From contig NZ_FNBE01000007.1 of assembly GCF_900102195.1 (NCBI RefSeq), positions 141,271 through 205,270 on the forward strand: 64,000 bases of DNA, in the 5' to 3' direction. The position numbers and the translations under genes were made by a program. A model generated the notes under the pieces. That model made no database searches, was not told where the DNA came from, and saw only the letters and a list, made by a program, of their open reading frames with translations. Source of the DNA: Pseudonocardia oroxyli (lineage in GTDB: Bacteria > Actinomycetota > Actinomycetes > Mycobacteriales > Pseudonocardiaceae). Of this stretch, positions 10,944 through 19,280 are shown piece after piece. Numbering within the stretch: the first letter of the stretch is position 1; each line of letters begins with the position of its first letter.

Positions 10944-11750
10944 TCAGCGCACCGAACCCGCCAGGTGCACGCCGGCGCGGCTGCGGACGGCGAGGTCCCA
11001 GCCCCCGTCCACCCGCTCGGTCACCAGCTCCGGGCGCGAGGGCAGGAGCAGCGGCTTGCGGAACAGGACCGTGTAGGTGAGGGCCTCCGGCAGCCTGCCC
11101 TGCAGCGCGGCCAGGGCGTGGGCGGCGGTCCACATGCCGTGGGCGATGGTGCGCGGGAACCCGAAAGCCTTGGCGGTCAACGGGTTCAGGTGGATGGGAT
11201 TGACGTCCCCGCTGACCGCCGCGTACCGCCTGCCGAGGTCCGCGCCGAGCGCCCAGGACGCCGCGGCGGGGCCCTCCGGGGTCGCCACCTCCGGCAGCTC
11301 GCCGGCCACACCGGTCGGTGCGTGGGCGCCGCGGGCGAGGTAGGTCGAGCGGCCCTCCCACACCACGGTGTCGCCCGCGGAGACCGCCGAGACGAGATCG
11401 ACCTGCGCGCCCCGCGCGTGGGCGGCGAACCGCTCGGCGTGCACCCGCACGTCGAGCTCCTCGCCGAGACCGATCGCGCGGTGCAGGGTGATCGCGTTCG
11501 CGACGTGCACCAGGCCGGGCAGGGCGAGCGGGAAGGACCGCGCCGCCATCAGCTCCATCTGCAACCCGAACGCCAGGACGTGCGGGAACGTGGCGGGCAG
11601 GACGTCGGACAGCGGGAACCCGCAGACCGCCGCGTAGTCCGCGACCCGCCCCACCGTGGGCCGCACCGTCCGCGTGCGCACGGTGTCCGGCAGCGACGAG
11701 GGCCGGGGCAGGACCGCCCCGGCGGCCGCCTTGGCGTACAAGCCGATCAT
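10944..11750 (-). CDS. MaoC-type hot-dog dehydratase (HtdX-like)
   Basis: Probably (R)-3-hydroxyacyl thioester dehydratase, 268 residues, double hot-dog fold as in mycobacterial HtdX. The hydratase-2 signature is visible at VSGDVNPIHLNPLTAKAFG followed by RTIAHGMW, containing the Asp/His catalytic pair. It starts on the A of the reductase stop codon (TGATG), so it is translationally coupled to the FabG4-type gene, and the thiolase is first in the same leftward operon. The gene order matches the mycobacterial htdX-fabG4-fadA2 group, whose proteins handle fatty acyl chains; the exact substrate is not known. Confidence 0.85.
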   Translation of the reverse strand: MIGLYAKAAAGAVLPRPSSLPDTVRTRTVRPTVGRVADYAAVCGFPLSDVLPATFPHVLAFGLQMELMAARSFPLALPGLVHVANAITLHRAIGLGEELDVRVHAERFAAHARGAQVDLVSAVSAGDTVVWEGRSTYLARGAHAPTGVAGELPEVATPEGPAAASWALGADLGRRYAAVSGDVNPIHLNPLTAKAFGFPRTIAHGMWTAAHALAALQGRLPEALTYTVLFRKPLLLPSRPELVTERVDGGWDLAVRSRAGVHLAGSVR

Positions 11751-13090
11751 CAGGCCCCGATCATCGACTGGCCGCACACGCGGACGACCTGACCGTTCAC
11801 CCCGCCGGACGCGGCCTGGCCGAGCCAGCCGATCGTCTCCGCGACGTCGACCGGCAGGCCGCCCTGGCGCAGCGAGTTGATCCGGCGGCCGCCCTCGCGC
11901 GTGGCGACGGGCATCGTCGCGGTCATCGCGGTCTCGATGAACCCGGGCGCCACGGCGTTCACCGTGATCCCCCGCGGGGCCACGACCGGCGCCAACGCGC
12001 GCACCATGCCGATGATCCCGGCCTTGGACGCGACGTAGTTGGCCTGGCCGCGGTTGCCCGCGATCCCGCTCTGCGAGGACACGCTCACGATGCGCGCGCC
12101 GTCGCCGAGCAGGGCGGAGTCCAGCAGCGCCTCGGTGATCCGCAGCTGGGCGCGCAGGTTCACGTTCAGCACGGAGTCCCAGCGCTCGGCGTCCATGTTG
12201 GCCAGCAGCTTGTCGCGGGTGATGCCGGCGTTGTGCACCAGCAGGTCCAGCCTGCCGAACCGTTCGGTGAGGAAGGCGACCAGCCGGGCGGGCGCGTCCT
12301 CGGCGGTGATGTCCAGCTGCAGCGCCGTGCCCCCGGTGCGGTTCGCGACCGCCACCAGGCTCTCCCCGGCCGCCGGGATGTCGACGGCGACCACGCGCGC
12401 CCCGTCGCGGGCGAGGGTGTCCGCGATGGCCGCGCCGATGCCCCGCGCGGCGCCGGTGACCACGGCGACGCGGCCGTCGAGCCGCTTCTCGGTGGGCGAG
12501 TCCAGCGCGGGCGGGTCCTGCGGCGATCCGACCGGGACGCCGACATGGACGACCTGGCCGTCCACATAGGCCGACCGCGCGGAGAGGAAGAACCGCACGG
12601 AGCTGTCGACGGCGGCGGGGGTGGCCTCGGCGTCGACGACCAGCAGGTTCGCGGTCGCCCCGGCCCGGGCCTCCTTGGCGATCGTGCGGACCAGCCCGTC
12701 GAGGGCCTGCGCGACCGCCGCCGCCTCGACGCCCGACGCCTCGGACGGCGACGGGCCGAGCAGCAGCACCCGCCCCGACGGGGCGAGCGCCCGGACCGCG
12801 GGCTGCAGGACCGCACGGGCGGCGGCGAGGTCGTCCAGCGTGGTCGCGTCGGTCAGGTCGACGACGACGGCGGCGACCCGGCCCTCCCCCACCTCGTCGA
12901 CGACCGTGCCCCCCTCCTCGGTGACGAGCGCGGCGACGGACTTCGCGAACCGTCCCGAGCCCGCGACGAGCGCGGGCCCGTCGAGCAGCGGCTGCCCCGG
13001 CGCGTACCGGCGCAGCACCGGGATCCGCGGCACCCCGAGGCGCTTGGCGATCCCGCCGTTGGAGAAGTCCCGGAACCTGTCGTTGCTCAT
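11750..13090 (-). CDS. fabG4: Long-form 3-oxoacyl-ACP/CoA reductase (FabG4-like)
   Basis: NADH-type short-chain reductase that reduces 3-oxoacyl thioesters. 446 residues, about 200 longer than ordinary FabG, like mycobacterial FabG4 (about 454). The N-terminal 200 residues form a degenerate flavodoxin-like domain. The SDR domain begins near 205 with VAVVTGAARGIGAAIADTL, the NAG motif HNAGITRD, catalytic Ser in VSVSSQSGIAGNRG, and YVASKAG with the YxxxK pair. Its ATG overlaps the thiolase stop (ATGA) and its stop overlaps the dehydratase start, so thiolase, reductase and dehydratase form one coupled operon covering three steps of a fatty-acid cycle. Confidence 0.92.
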   Translation of the reverse strand: MSNDRFRDFSNGGIAKRLGVPRIPVLRRYAPGQPLLDGPALVAGSGRFAKSVAALVTEEGGTVVDEVGEGRVAAVVVDLTDATTLDDLAAARAVLQPAVRALAPSGRVLLLGPSPSEASGVEAAAVAQALDGLVRTIAKEARAGATANLLVVDAEATPAAVDSSVRFFLSARSAYVDGQVVHVGVPVGSPQDPPALDSPTEKRLDGRVAVVTGAARGIGAAIADTLARDGARVVAVDIPAAGESLVAVANRTGGTALQLDITAEDAPARLVAFLTERFGRLDLLVHNAGITRDKLLANMDAERWDSVLNVNLRAQLRITEALLDSALLGDGARIVSVSSQSGIAGNRGQANYVASKAGIIGMVRALAPVVAPRGITVNAVAPGFIETAMTATMPVATREGGRRINSLRQGGLPVDVAETIGWLGQAASGGVNGQVVRVCGQSMIGA

Positions 13091-14361
13091 GCGGCCGCCT
13101 CCAGGATCGCCACGACACCCTGCCCGCCCGCGGCGCAGATCGAGATCAGGCCGCGCCCGGAACCCTTCTCGTGCAACAGCTTCGCCAGCGTGGACACGAT
13201 CCGACCGCCGGTGGCGGCGAACGGGTGGCCCGCCGCCAGCGAGGACCCCGCGACGTTGAGCCGGGAGCGGTCGATCGAGCCCAGCGGCGCGTCGAGGCCC
13301 AGCCGCTCCTTGGCGAAGCCCGGGTCCTCCCACGCGGCGAGGGTGGCGAGCACCGTGGAGGCGAAGGCCTCGTGGATCTCGTAGAAGTCGAAGTCCTGCA
13401 AGGTGAGCCCGTTGCGCTCCAGCAGCCGCGGCACGGCGTAGACCGGCGCGGTGAGCAGCCCGTCGCGGCCGTGCACGTAGTCGACGGCCGCGGTCTCGGC
13501 GTCGACGAACCGCGCGAGCACCGGGAGGTTGTGCGCGGCCGCCCACTCGTCGGAGCCCAGCAGCGTCAGGGCCGCGCCGTCCGTCAGCGGCGTCGAGTTG
13601 CCCGCCGTCATCGTCGCGCCGTCGCCCTTGCCGAACACCGGCGTCAACCGCGCCAGCTTCTCGACGGTGGAGTCGGGCCGCAGGTTGTCGTCCCGGGTCA
13701 GACCCAGGTACGGGGTGACGAGATCGTCGAAGAAGCCGCGGTCGTAGGCGGCGGCGAGGTGCTGGTGGGACAGGGCGGCGAGCTCGTCCTGCGCCTCGCG
13801 GGACACCCCCCACTCGCGGGCCGTGATCGCCGCGTGCTCCCCCATGGACAGGCCGGTGCGGGGCTCGGAGTTCTGCGGGATCTCCGGCACGATCTGGCCG
13901 GGGCGCAGCTTGCCCAGCAGCTTCAGCCGCTGCTGGAGCGTGCGTGCGCCGTTGAGTGCCACGAGGACCTTGCGCAGGTCCTCGTTGACGGCGATGGGCG
14001 CGTCGGACGCCGTGTCCACGCCGCCCGCGACGCCGCTCTCGATCTGCCCGAGCGCGATCTTGTTGGCCACCGCGATGGTCGCCTCGAGGCCGGTGCCGCA
14101 CGCCTGCTGGATGTCATAGGCGGGCGTCGACGGGGCGAGCCGCGACCCCAGCACCGCCTCGCGGGTGAGGTTGAAGTCCCGGGAGTGCTTGAGCACCGCC
14201 CCGGCGACCACCTCGCCCAGCCGCTCGTCCGCCAGCCCGAAGCGGGCCACCAGACCGTCCAGCGTGGTCGTCAGCATGTCCAGGTTGGACGCCCGCGCGT
14301 ACTTGCCGTTCGCGCGTGCGAAGGGGATCCGGTTGCCCCCGATCACCGCAGCCTTGCGCAT
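13087..14361 (-). CDS. fadA2: Acetyl-CoA C-acyltransferase (thiolase, FadA2-like)
   Basis: Cleaves 3-oxoacyl-CoA with CoA, or in reverse condenses acyl-CoA. 424 residues. Active-site Cys88 is in YDIQQACGTGLEA, His379 in GHPFAATGGR, and Cys409 in CAAGGQGV, so the triad is complete. The start ATG follows GAGGAGGACTCC, a strong ribosome site. First gene of the leftward operon; the TetR gene starts 66 bases away on the other strand with a palindromic operator between them. The pairing with FabG4 and an acyl-CoA oxidase-like enzyme supports a role in fatty-acid breakdown, but a synthetic role cannot be excluded. Confidence 0.93.
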   Translation of the reverse strand: MRKAAVIGGNRIPFARANGKYARASNLDMLTTTLDGLVARFGLADERLGEVVAGAVLKHSRDFNLTREAVLGSRLAPSTPAYDIQQACGTGLEATIAVANKIALGQIESGVAGGVDTASDAPIAVNEDLRKVLVALNGARTLQQRLKLLGKLRPGQIVPEIPQNSEPRTGLSMGEHAAITAREWGVSREAQDELAALSHQHLAAAYDRGFFDDLVTPYLGLTRDDNLRPDSTVEKLARLTPVFGKGDGATMTAGNSTPLTDGAALTLLGSDEWAAAHNLPVLARFVDAETAAVDYVHGRDGLLTAPVYAVPRLLERNGLTLQDFDFYEIHEAFASTVLATLAAWEDPGFAKERLGLDAPLGSIDRSRLNVAGSSLAAGHPFAATGGRIVSTLAKLLHEKGSGRGLISICAAGGQGVVAILEAAA

Positions 14362-14378
14362 GGAGTCCTCCTCGATGG

Positions 14379-14396
14379 GGTTACCTGCAGGTAGCC
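14379..14396. promoter_or_regulatory. Likely TetR operator between thiolase and regulator genes
   Basis: GGTTACCTGCAGGTAGCC is an 18-base palindrome with one mismatch whose core TACCTGCAGGTA (14382-14393) is perfect. It sits 17 bases in front of the thiolase start and 32 bases before the TetR start. A second perfect palindrome, ACGGTACCGT, lies at 14411-14420. Position and size fit a TetR dimer site controlling both directions. Confidence 0.6.
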
Positions 14397-14427
14397 AGTA
14401 CCCACGGTACACGGTACCGTCGGTGCC

Positions 14428-15042
14428 GTGAGTGTGACGCGGGATCGTCGTGACTCGCGGTGGGACGCCCATCGCGAGCAACGCCGCACGGAGCTGGTGG
14501 CCACCACCGTGGAGGCCATCCGCACGCACGGCGCGGGCGTCGGCATGGAGGAGGTCGCGGTCGCGGCGGGCACCAGCAAGACCGCGGTCTACCGGCACTT
14601 CCGCGACCGGACCGGCCTCTACGTCGCCGTCTGCGAGTCCGTCGCACGGGTACTGACCGACCAGATCCGCCGCGCGACGGACCGGGCCCTGGCCGACGGC
14701 GCCGGACCGCGCGCCGCCGTCATCGCAGGTATAGACGCATATCTGCGGCTGATCGAGTCGGACGTCGAGGTGTACCGGTTCGTGGTACACCGCCCGCTGC
14801 TCGACGGCGCGGACCCCGTCGCGGACCTCGTCACCGTGATCGGCGACCACGTCGCGTCCGTGATCACCGCCTACCTGCCCGCCGCCGCGGCCCCGCGGAT
14901 CTGGGGGCACGCCGTCGTCGGGATGGTCCGCGGCGCCGCGGACGACTGGCTGGCCCGCCCCGACGGCACCACCCGGGCGGAGCTCGCCGCCCGCCTGACC
15001 GACCTCGCGTGGACCGGACTCTCCGGACTAGGGAGCGCCTGA
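14428..15042 (+). CDS. TetR/AcrR-family regulator of the lipid cluster
   Basis: 204-residue repressor. The N-terminal helix-turn-helix spans about residues 20-66 (GMEEVAVAAGTSKTAVYRHF contains the recognition helix); the rest is a helical ligand domain. It starts with GTG 14428 and its stop overlaps the ATG of the acyl-CoA oxidase-like gene by one base, so it is co-translated with that gene, and it diverges from the thiolase operon. Binding to the palindrome at 14379-14396 would let it regulate both arms; an acyl-CoA effector is likely by family but not shown. Confidence 0.9.
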   Translation: MSVTRDRRDSRWDAHREQRRTELVATTVEAIRTHGAGVGMEEVAVAAGTSKTAVYRHFRDRTGLYVAVCESVARVLTDQIRRATDRALADGAGPRAAVIAGIDAYLRLIESDVEVYRFVVHRPLLDGADPVADLVTVIGDHVASVITAYLPAAAAPRIWGHAVVGMVRGAADDWLARPDGTTRAELAARLTDLAWTGLSGLGSA

Positions 15043-16952
15043 TGAATGTCGACCTGTTGCAGAAGAGCCTCGACGGCCGCTGGGCGGACGTCCGGACGAA
15101 CGTCCGGGAGCAGATGTCCCGGTTCAGCCCGGCGGACCCGGACCTGAGCCGCGAGGACTACCGCGCCCGCGTCCTCGAGCTGACCCACGAGCTCGCGCGG
15201 ACCGGGCAGCCGCACACCGGCTTCTCGCCGGACCACGGCGGCAAGGGAGACGTCGGCGGGGTCGTCACCGCCTTCCAGGTGCTCGGGTACGGCGACCTGT
15301 CCCTGCTGGTCAAGGCGGGTGTGCAGTGGGGTCTGTTCGGCGGGGCGGTGCAGGTCCTCGGCACTTCTCGTCACCATGACAAGTACCTGCGCAGGATCAT
15401 GGACGGGGAGCTGCTCGGCTGCTTCGCGATGACCGAGACGGGCCACGGGTCAGACGTCCAGCACCTGCGGACGACCGCGACCTACGATCCGGCCACGCAG
15501 GAGTTCGTGATCGACACCCCGGAGCCCGGGGCACGGAAGGACTACATCGGCAACGCCGCCCGGGACGGGGAGATGGCCGTCGTCTTCGCCCAGCTCGTGA
15601 CGGGCGGGCAGACGCACGGCGTGCACGCCTTCCTCGTCCCGATCCGGGTGGACGGGCAGCCCGCCCCCGGCGTCGAGATCTCCGACTGCGGGCACAAGGC
15701 CGGGCTCAACGGCGTCGACAACGGCAGGCTGGTCTTCTCCGGAGTGCGCGTGCCGCGGGAGGCGCTGCTGAACCGGTTCGCGGACGTGGCCGAGGACGGC
15801 ACCTACTCCAGCTCGATCGAGAACGAGGGCCGCCGCTTCTTCACCATGCTCGGCACGCTGGTGCGGGGCCGGATCTCGGTGGCGGGCGGCGCGGGGAGCG
15901 CGGCGCAGAAGGCACTGACCCTGGCCGTCCGCTACGGCGAGCGCCGCCGCCAGTTCGCCGACCCGGGCACCGGCCGGGAGACGGCGATCCTCGACTACCG
16001 CGCCCACCAGCGGAAGCTGCTCCCGCTGCTGGCGACCTCCTACGCGCTGGCCTACGCCCAGGACGACCTCGTCGCCGAGATGCACCGGCTGCAGAAGCCC
16101 GGCGCCGACCACGACGAGAAGGCGCAGCGCGAGCTGGAGAGCCGCGCCGCCGGACTCAAGGCCATCGGGACCTGGCACGCCACGCACACCATCCAGACCT
16201 GCCGCGAGGCCTGCGGCGGGGCCGGGTACCTGTCGGAGAACCATCTGCCGACCCTGAAGGCGGACACGGACGTCTTCACCACGTTCGAGGGCGACAACAC
16301 CGTCCTGCTGCAGCTGCTGGCCAAGAACCTGCTGGGCGACTACGGCAAGTCCGTCGCGGGGCTGTCGACGGTGGGCCTCGCGCGGTTCGTCGGGGAGCAG
16401 GCGCTGGGAGACGTCACCGAGCGCACGGGCCTCAACCGCCTCCGGGTCCGCAGGCTCGACCCCCGCTCCCGCGCGGCGCAGCGCGCACTGATCGCCGAGC
16501 GTTCCGAACACCTGCTGGGTGGCGTCGCGCGGCGGCTGCGGCCTGCGTTGAAGAAGGGCGCCGACCAGTTCGGGATCTTCAACGCGGCGCAGGACCACCT
16601 GCTCGAGGCGGCCCGCGCCCACGTCGACACCCTGGTGTTCGACGCCTTCGCCGCCGGGATCAAGCGCTCGGCGCCCGAGGTCCGGCCGCTGCTGGAGAAG
16701 GTCCTCGACCTGCACGCGTTGTCCGTGATCGAGCGCAGCCGCGCCTGGTACCTCGAGCACGGCAGGCTGAACGCGGGCGAGAGCCGGGCGGTCACCGCGG
16801 CGGTCAACGACCTCTGCGCCGAGCTGCGCCCCCACGCCCGCCTGCTGGTCGACGCCTTCGGCATCCCGGAGCCCTGGCTCGCCTGCCCGCTGCTCGAGGA
16901 CCCGGCCGCGGAGACCACGGTCGCGAACCCCGCCCCCGCCATGGTCGGCTGA
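15042..16952 (+). CDS. Acyl-CoA oxidase-like acyl-CoA dehydrogenase
   Basis: FAD enzyme that introduces the alpha-beta double bond into acyl-CoA. 636 residues, longer than typical FadE (about 400) and laid out like acyl-CoA oxidases: FAMTETGHGSDVQHLRTTAT flavin loop, then PGVEISDCGHKAGLNGVDNG, an FTTFEGDNTVLLQLLAK block near residue 410-425 containing the likely catalytic Glu, and an extra C-terminal helical domain of about 170 residues. The start ATG overlaps the TetR stop, with GGGAG ahead of it. Whether it uses oxygen or an electron-transfer flavoprotein cannot be told from sequence. It would feed the thiolase/reductase/dehydratase operon on the other strand. Confidence 0.9.
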   Translation: MNVDLLQKSLDGRWADVRTNVREQMSRFSPADPDLSREDYRARVLELTHELARTGQPHTGFSPDHGGKGDVGGVVTAFQVLGYGDLSLLVKAGVQWGLFGGAVQVLGTSRHHDKYLRRIMDGELLGCFAMTETGHGSDVQHLRTTATYDPATQEFVIDTPEPGARKDYIGNAARDGEMAVVFAQLVTGGQTHGVHAFLVPIRVDGQPAPGVEISDCGHKAGLNGVDNGRLVFSGVRVPREALLNRFADVAEDGTYSSSIENEGRRFFTMLGTLVRGRISVAGGAGSAAQKALTLAVRYGERRRQFADPGTGRETAILDYRAHQRKLLPLLATSYALAYAQDDLVAEMHRLQKPGADHDEKAQRELESRAAGLKAIGTWHATHTIQTCREACGGAGYLSENHLPTLKADTDVFTTFEGDNTVLLQLLAKNLLGDYGKSVAGLSTVGLARFVGEQALGDVTERTGLNRLRVRRLDPRSRAAQRALIAERSEHLLGGVARRLRPALKKGADQFGIFNAAQDHLLEAARAHVDTLVFDAFAAGIKRSAPEVRPLLEKVLDLHALSVIERSRAWYLEHGRLNAGESRAVTAAVNDLCAELRPHARLLVDAFGIPEPWLACPLLEDPAAETTVANPAPAMVG

Positions 16953-16996
16953 CGTCCGACTCGCGTGTCCGAGGTGGGGGACTCGCGAGTCGGACG
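16953..16996. repeat. Repeat family C, copy 1 (two 22-bp units)
   Basis: Arms CGTCCGACTCGCG (16953-16965) and its complement (16984-16996) form a hairpin between the convergent oxidase-like and TPR genes. The segment GACTCGCG begins at 16958 and again at 16980, a 22-base period that also appears in the coding copies at 30204 and 52219. Likely a two-way terminator here. Confidence 0.75.
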
Positions 16997-17003
16997 GGAA
17001 CGG

Positions 17004-17351
17004 TCAGGCGATGCGGGCCGCGCAGCTGTCGCGGTCGCCCGCGTACTCCGGGTTCTGAGCGGCGGCCAGCTTCAGGTGCGGCAGGGCCTCGGCGTGCCTG
17101 CTCTGCCGCTGCAGCGTGCGACCCAGCAGGTAGCGGGCGTAGGAGTCCGTCGGCCCGAGCTCGACGGCCCGGCGCAGCACCTCCTCGGCCTTGCCCAGCT
17201 GGGCGGTCTTGAAGTAGGCCCGGCCCAGCAGCATCGCGCCCGCCGCGCTCTCCAGGAGCTCGGTGCGGCGGTGCTCCAGCATCGACAGGGCCTCCAAGGG
17301 ACGCCCGCCGTCGAGCCAACCCTCGGCCATGCGGTAGGTCATGTCGTCCAT
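17004..17351 (-). CDS. Small tetratricopeptide-repeat protein
   Basis: 115 residues made of about three TPR units (AEGWLDGGRPLEALSMLEHR; LGRAYFKTAQLGKAEEVLRR; LGRTLQRQSRHAEALPHLKL), with the usual small-large residue pattern at the helix contacts. No signal peptide, membrane segment or other domain, so it is a soluble scaffold for an unknown partner. It stands alone, divergent from the HAD phosphatase 53 bases away. Confidence 0.8.
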   Translation of the reverse strand: MDDMTYRMAEGWLDGGRPLEALSMLEHRRTELLESAAGAMLLGRAYFKTAQLGKAEEVLRRAVELGPTDSYARYLLGRTLQRQSRHAEALPHLKLAAAQNPEYAGDRDSCAARIA

Positions 17352-17404
17352 GCCTCGCCCAACCTGATACCCCCCGCCCGTATTCCGGGTCCTACGGTGA
17401 CCCC

Positions 17405-18052
17405 ATGGACCTCGACGACCTCCGCGCCGTGCTGTTCGACATGGACGGCACGCTCGTCGACTCGGACGCCGCGGTCGAGCGGGCGTGGCACACCTGGGCG
17501 CGGGAGTACGGCGTGGACGCCGCCGCGGTGCTCGCGACCGCCCACGGGCGCCCGTCGGACCCCACGGTGCGCGAGGCCCGCCCCGATCTCGACGAGCGCC
17601 AGGTCGCCGTCGCGGCCGCCCGCCAGCTCGAGCTCCAGTACACCGACCTCGACGACGTCCGCGAGGTCCCCGGCGCCCGCGACCTGCTCCGCCTCCTCGA
17701 CGTCCTGGGTCTGCCCTGGGCGATCGTGACCAGCGCCGACCGTCGCCTGACGACGGTCCGCCTGGCGGCGGCCGGACTCCCCACCCCCGACACGCTGGTG
17801 ACCAGCGAGGACATCACGGAGGGCAAGCCGAGCCCCGAGGGCTGTCTCAAGGCCGCCGCGGCGCTGGGCGTCGACCCGGCCACCTGCCTGGTCGTGGAGG
17901 ACAGCGCGCCCGGGCTCGCGGCGGGCTACGGAGCGGGCATGCAGACCGCGGCGCTCAAGGGCCTGCGCGGCGACCTGACCCTCTCCGGCCTGCGCGATCT
18001 CGCCGACCTGCTCAGCGAGTGGACGCCACCACCTCCGGCACCCGGGCGTTGA
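17405..18052 (+). CDS. HAD-family sugar phosphatase-like hydrolase
   Basis: 215-residue HAD subfamily IA hydrolase. Motif I FDMDGTLVDSD supplies the nucleophile Asp12 and the acid Asp14; motif II is the Ser in AIVTSADRR, motif III is the Lys in GKPSPEG, motif IV is VVEDSAPGL. The cap domain (residues about 17-85) resembles beta-phosphoglucomutase or 2-deoxyglucose-6-phosphatase types, so a small sugar phosphate is the probable substrate. Its last 41 bases overlap the 3' end of the HxlR gene on the other strand. Confidence 0.88.
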   Translation: MDLDDLRAVLFDMDGTLVDSDAAVERAWHTWAREYGVDAAAVLATAHGRPSDPTVREARPDLDERQVAVAAARQLELQYTDLDDVREVPGARDLLRLLDVLGLPWAIVTSADRRLTTVRLAAAGLPTPDTLVTSEDITEGKPSPEGCLKAAAALGVDPATCLVVEDSAPGLAAGYGAGMQTAALKGLRGDLTLSGLRDLADLLSEWTPPPPAPGR

Positions 18053-18386
18053 TCCAGCCGATCAGCCCGGACAGGTGCACGGTGAGGTCGAGCCCCAGCT
18101 CGGTGAGGGAGTAGGAGACCTGCGGGGGCGTGGTCGGCAGCACGGTGCGGACCACGAACCCGTCCGCCTCCAGGGTCCGCAGCGTCTGGGCCAGCATCTT
18201 CTCGCTGACCCCGCCCACCCGGCGCCGCAACGCGCTGAACCGGGTCTCCCCGTCCTCGCGGAGCGCGACGAGGACGAGTACCGCCCACTTCGAGGTGATG
18301 TGGTCGAGAACGACCCGGGCGGGGCAGTCACTGTCGAACGCGTCACCCGGACCGGGCCACGACAACTCCGAGACCTGCGTGCTCAC
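18012..18386 (-). CDS. HxlR-family transcriptional regulator
   Basis: 124 residues, typical HxlR/YodB size. The winged helix is recognised from CPARVVLDHITSKWAVLVLV, then ETRFSALRRRVGGVSEKMLA and TLEADGFVVRTV. Cys21 lies in the same place as the redox-sensing Cys of quinone sensors in this family. The divergent gene is an NmrA/QorB-like NAD(P)-binding protein, a frequent partner of such sensors, so control by quinones or electrophiles is a fair inference. The 93-base divergent gap carries two palindromes. Confidence 0.88.
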   Translation of the reverse strand: MSTQVSELSWPGPGDAFDSDCPARVVLDHITSKWAVLVLVALREDGETRFSALRRRVGGVSEKMLAQTLRTLEADGFVVRTVLPTTPPQVSYSLTELGLDLTVHLSGLIGWINARVPEVVASTR

Positions 18387-18402
18387 ACGTCACTCCTGTC
18401 CT

Positions 18403-18436
18403 TACCCCGGGGTACGTACTTACGGAGAGAAAGTAC
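18403..18436. promoter_or_regulatory. Likely HxlR operator region
   Basis: Contains the perfect 12-base palindrome TACCCCGGGGTA (18403-18414) and an inverted repeat GTACTT (18416-18421) / AAGTAC (18431-18436). HxlR proteins commonly bind GTAC-type half-sites. Located midway between the HxlR and oxidoreductase starts. Confidence 0.5.
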
Positions 18437-18479
18437 ATCACCGTAGGTTGGCAGCACCACCGAACGAAGGAGCACGACC

Positions 18480-19280
18480 ATGATCGCAGTGACCGGAGTG
18501 ACCGGGAAGTTGGGCCGCGTGGTCCTCGACGACCTGCTCGCCCGCGGTGCGGACGTCGTCGGGGTCGCCCGCACGCCCGAGAAGCTGAGCGGGGTCGACG
18601 TCGACGTCCGCCAGGGCGACTACGAGGACCCGGCGAGCCTGGAGAAGGCGTTCGCGGGCGCGGACACGGTGCTGATCGTGTCGAGCCCGGACGTGACGCC
18701 CGGCGTGCGGCCGCGCCAGCACGGCAACGCGATCTCCGCCGCGAAGGCCGCGGGCGTCGGCCGCATCGTCTACACCAGCGCGATCTCCGCGGACACCGGG
18801 CCCGGCTTCCTCGCCGACCATGCCACCACCGAGGGGCTGCTGCGCGAGTCCGGCGTGCCGTTCACCGTGCTGCGCAACAGCTTCTACACCGACATCTTCG
18901 TCAACCCCGCGGTGATCGAGGCCGCCACCTCCACCGGCCGGATCGCCGCGGCGACCGGCGGCAAGCCGCTCAACACCGCGACGATCGCGGACTTCGGCGC
19001 CGCCGCGGCGCAGGCCCTGGTCGGCGACGGCCACGCGAACCGGGTCTACGAGCTGCGCGGTCCGCTGTGGACCTACGACGAGCTGGCCGCGGCCATCACC
19101 GAGGCGACCGGCACCACCGTCGTCCACGAGGAGATCCCTCTCACCGACGAGGACTTCATCGGCGCCCTCGTCAGCAGCGGCTTCTTCGCCGAGCCCGGCG
19201 ACGACCTGGCGACCCTGCTCGGCCGCCCCGCCACCGGGATCCGCGAGGTCATCGATACCGCTCGAGGATCCGCCTCTTGA
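18480..19280 (+). CDS. NAD(P)-binding NmrA/QorB-like oxidoreductase
   Basis: 266-residue atypical short-chain dehydrogenase with the N-terminal nucleotide motif MIAVTGVTGKLGRVVLDDLL and the pattern VGRIVYTSAISAD after it. It lacks the YxxxK catalytic pair of classical SDRs and resembles NAD(P)H:quinone oxidoreductase 2 (QorB) and NmrA sensors. Divergent from an HxlR regulator, so probably induced by it. The last 32 bases overlap the 3' end of the acyl-CoA synthetase gene on the opposite strand. Confidence 0.85.
   Translation: MIAVTGVTGKLGRVVLDDLLARGADVVGVARTPEKLSGVDVDVRQGDYEDPASLEKAFAGADTVLIVSSPDVTPGVRPRQHGNAISAAKAAGVGRIVYTSAISADTGPGFLADHATTEGLLRESGVPFTVLRNSFYTDIFVNPAVIEAATSTGRIAAATGGKPLNTATIADFGAAAAQALVGDGHANRVYELRGPLWTYDELAAAITEATGTTVVHEEIPLTDEDFIGALVSSGFFAEPGDDLATLLGRPATGIREVIDTARGSAS

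Noticed and set aside
12166-12816. 216-codon minus-strand frame inside the FabG4-type gene
   Set aside because: Same-strand shadow frame, Ser/Arg/Pro-rich without domain; the reductase frame carries the SDR motifs.
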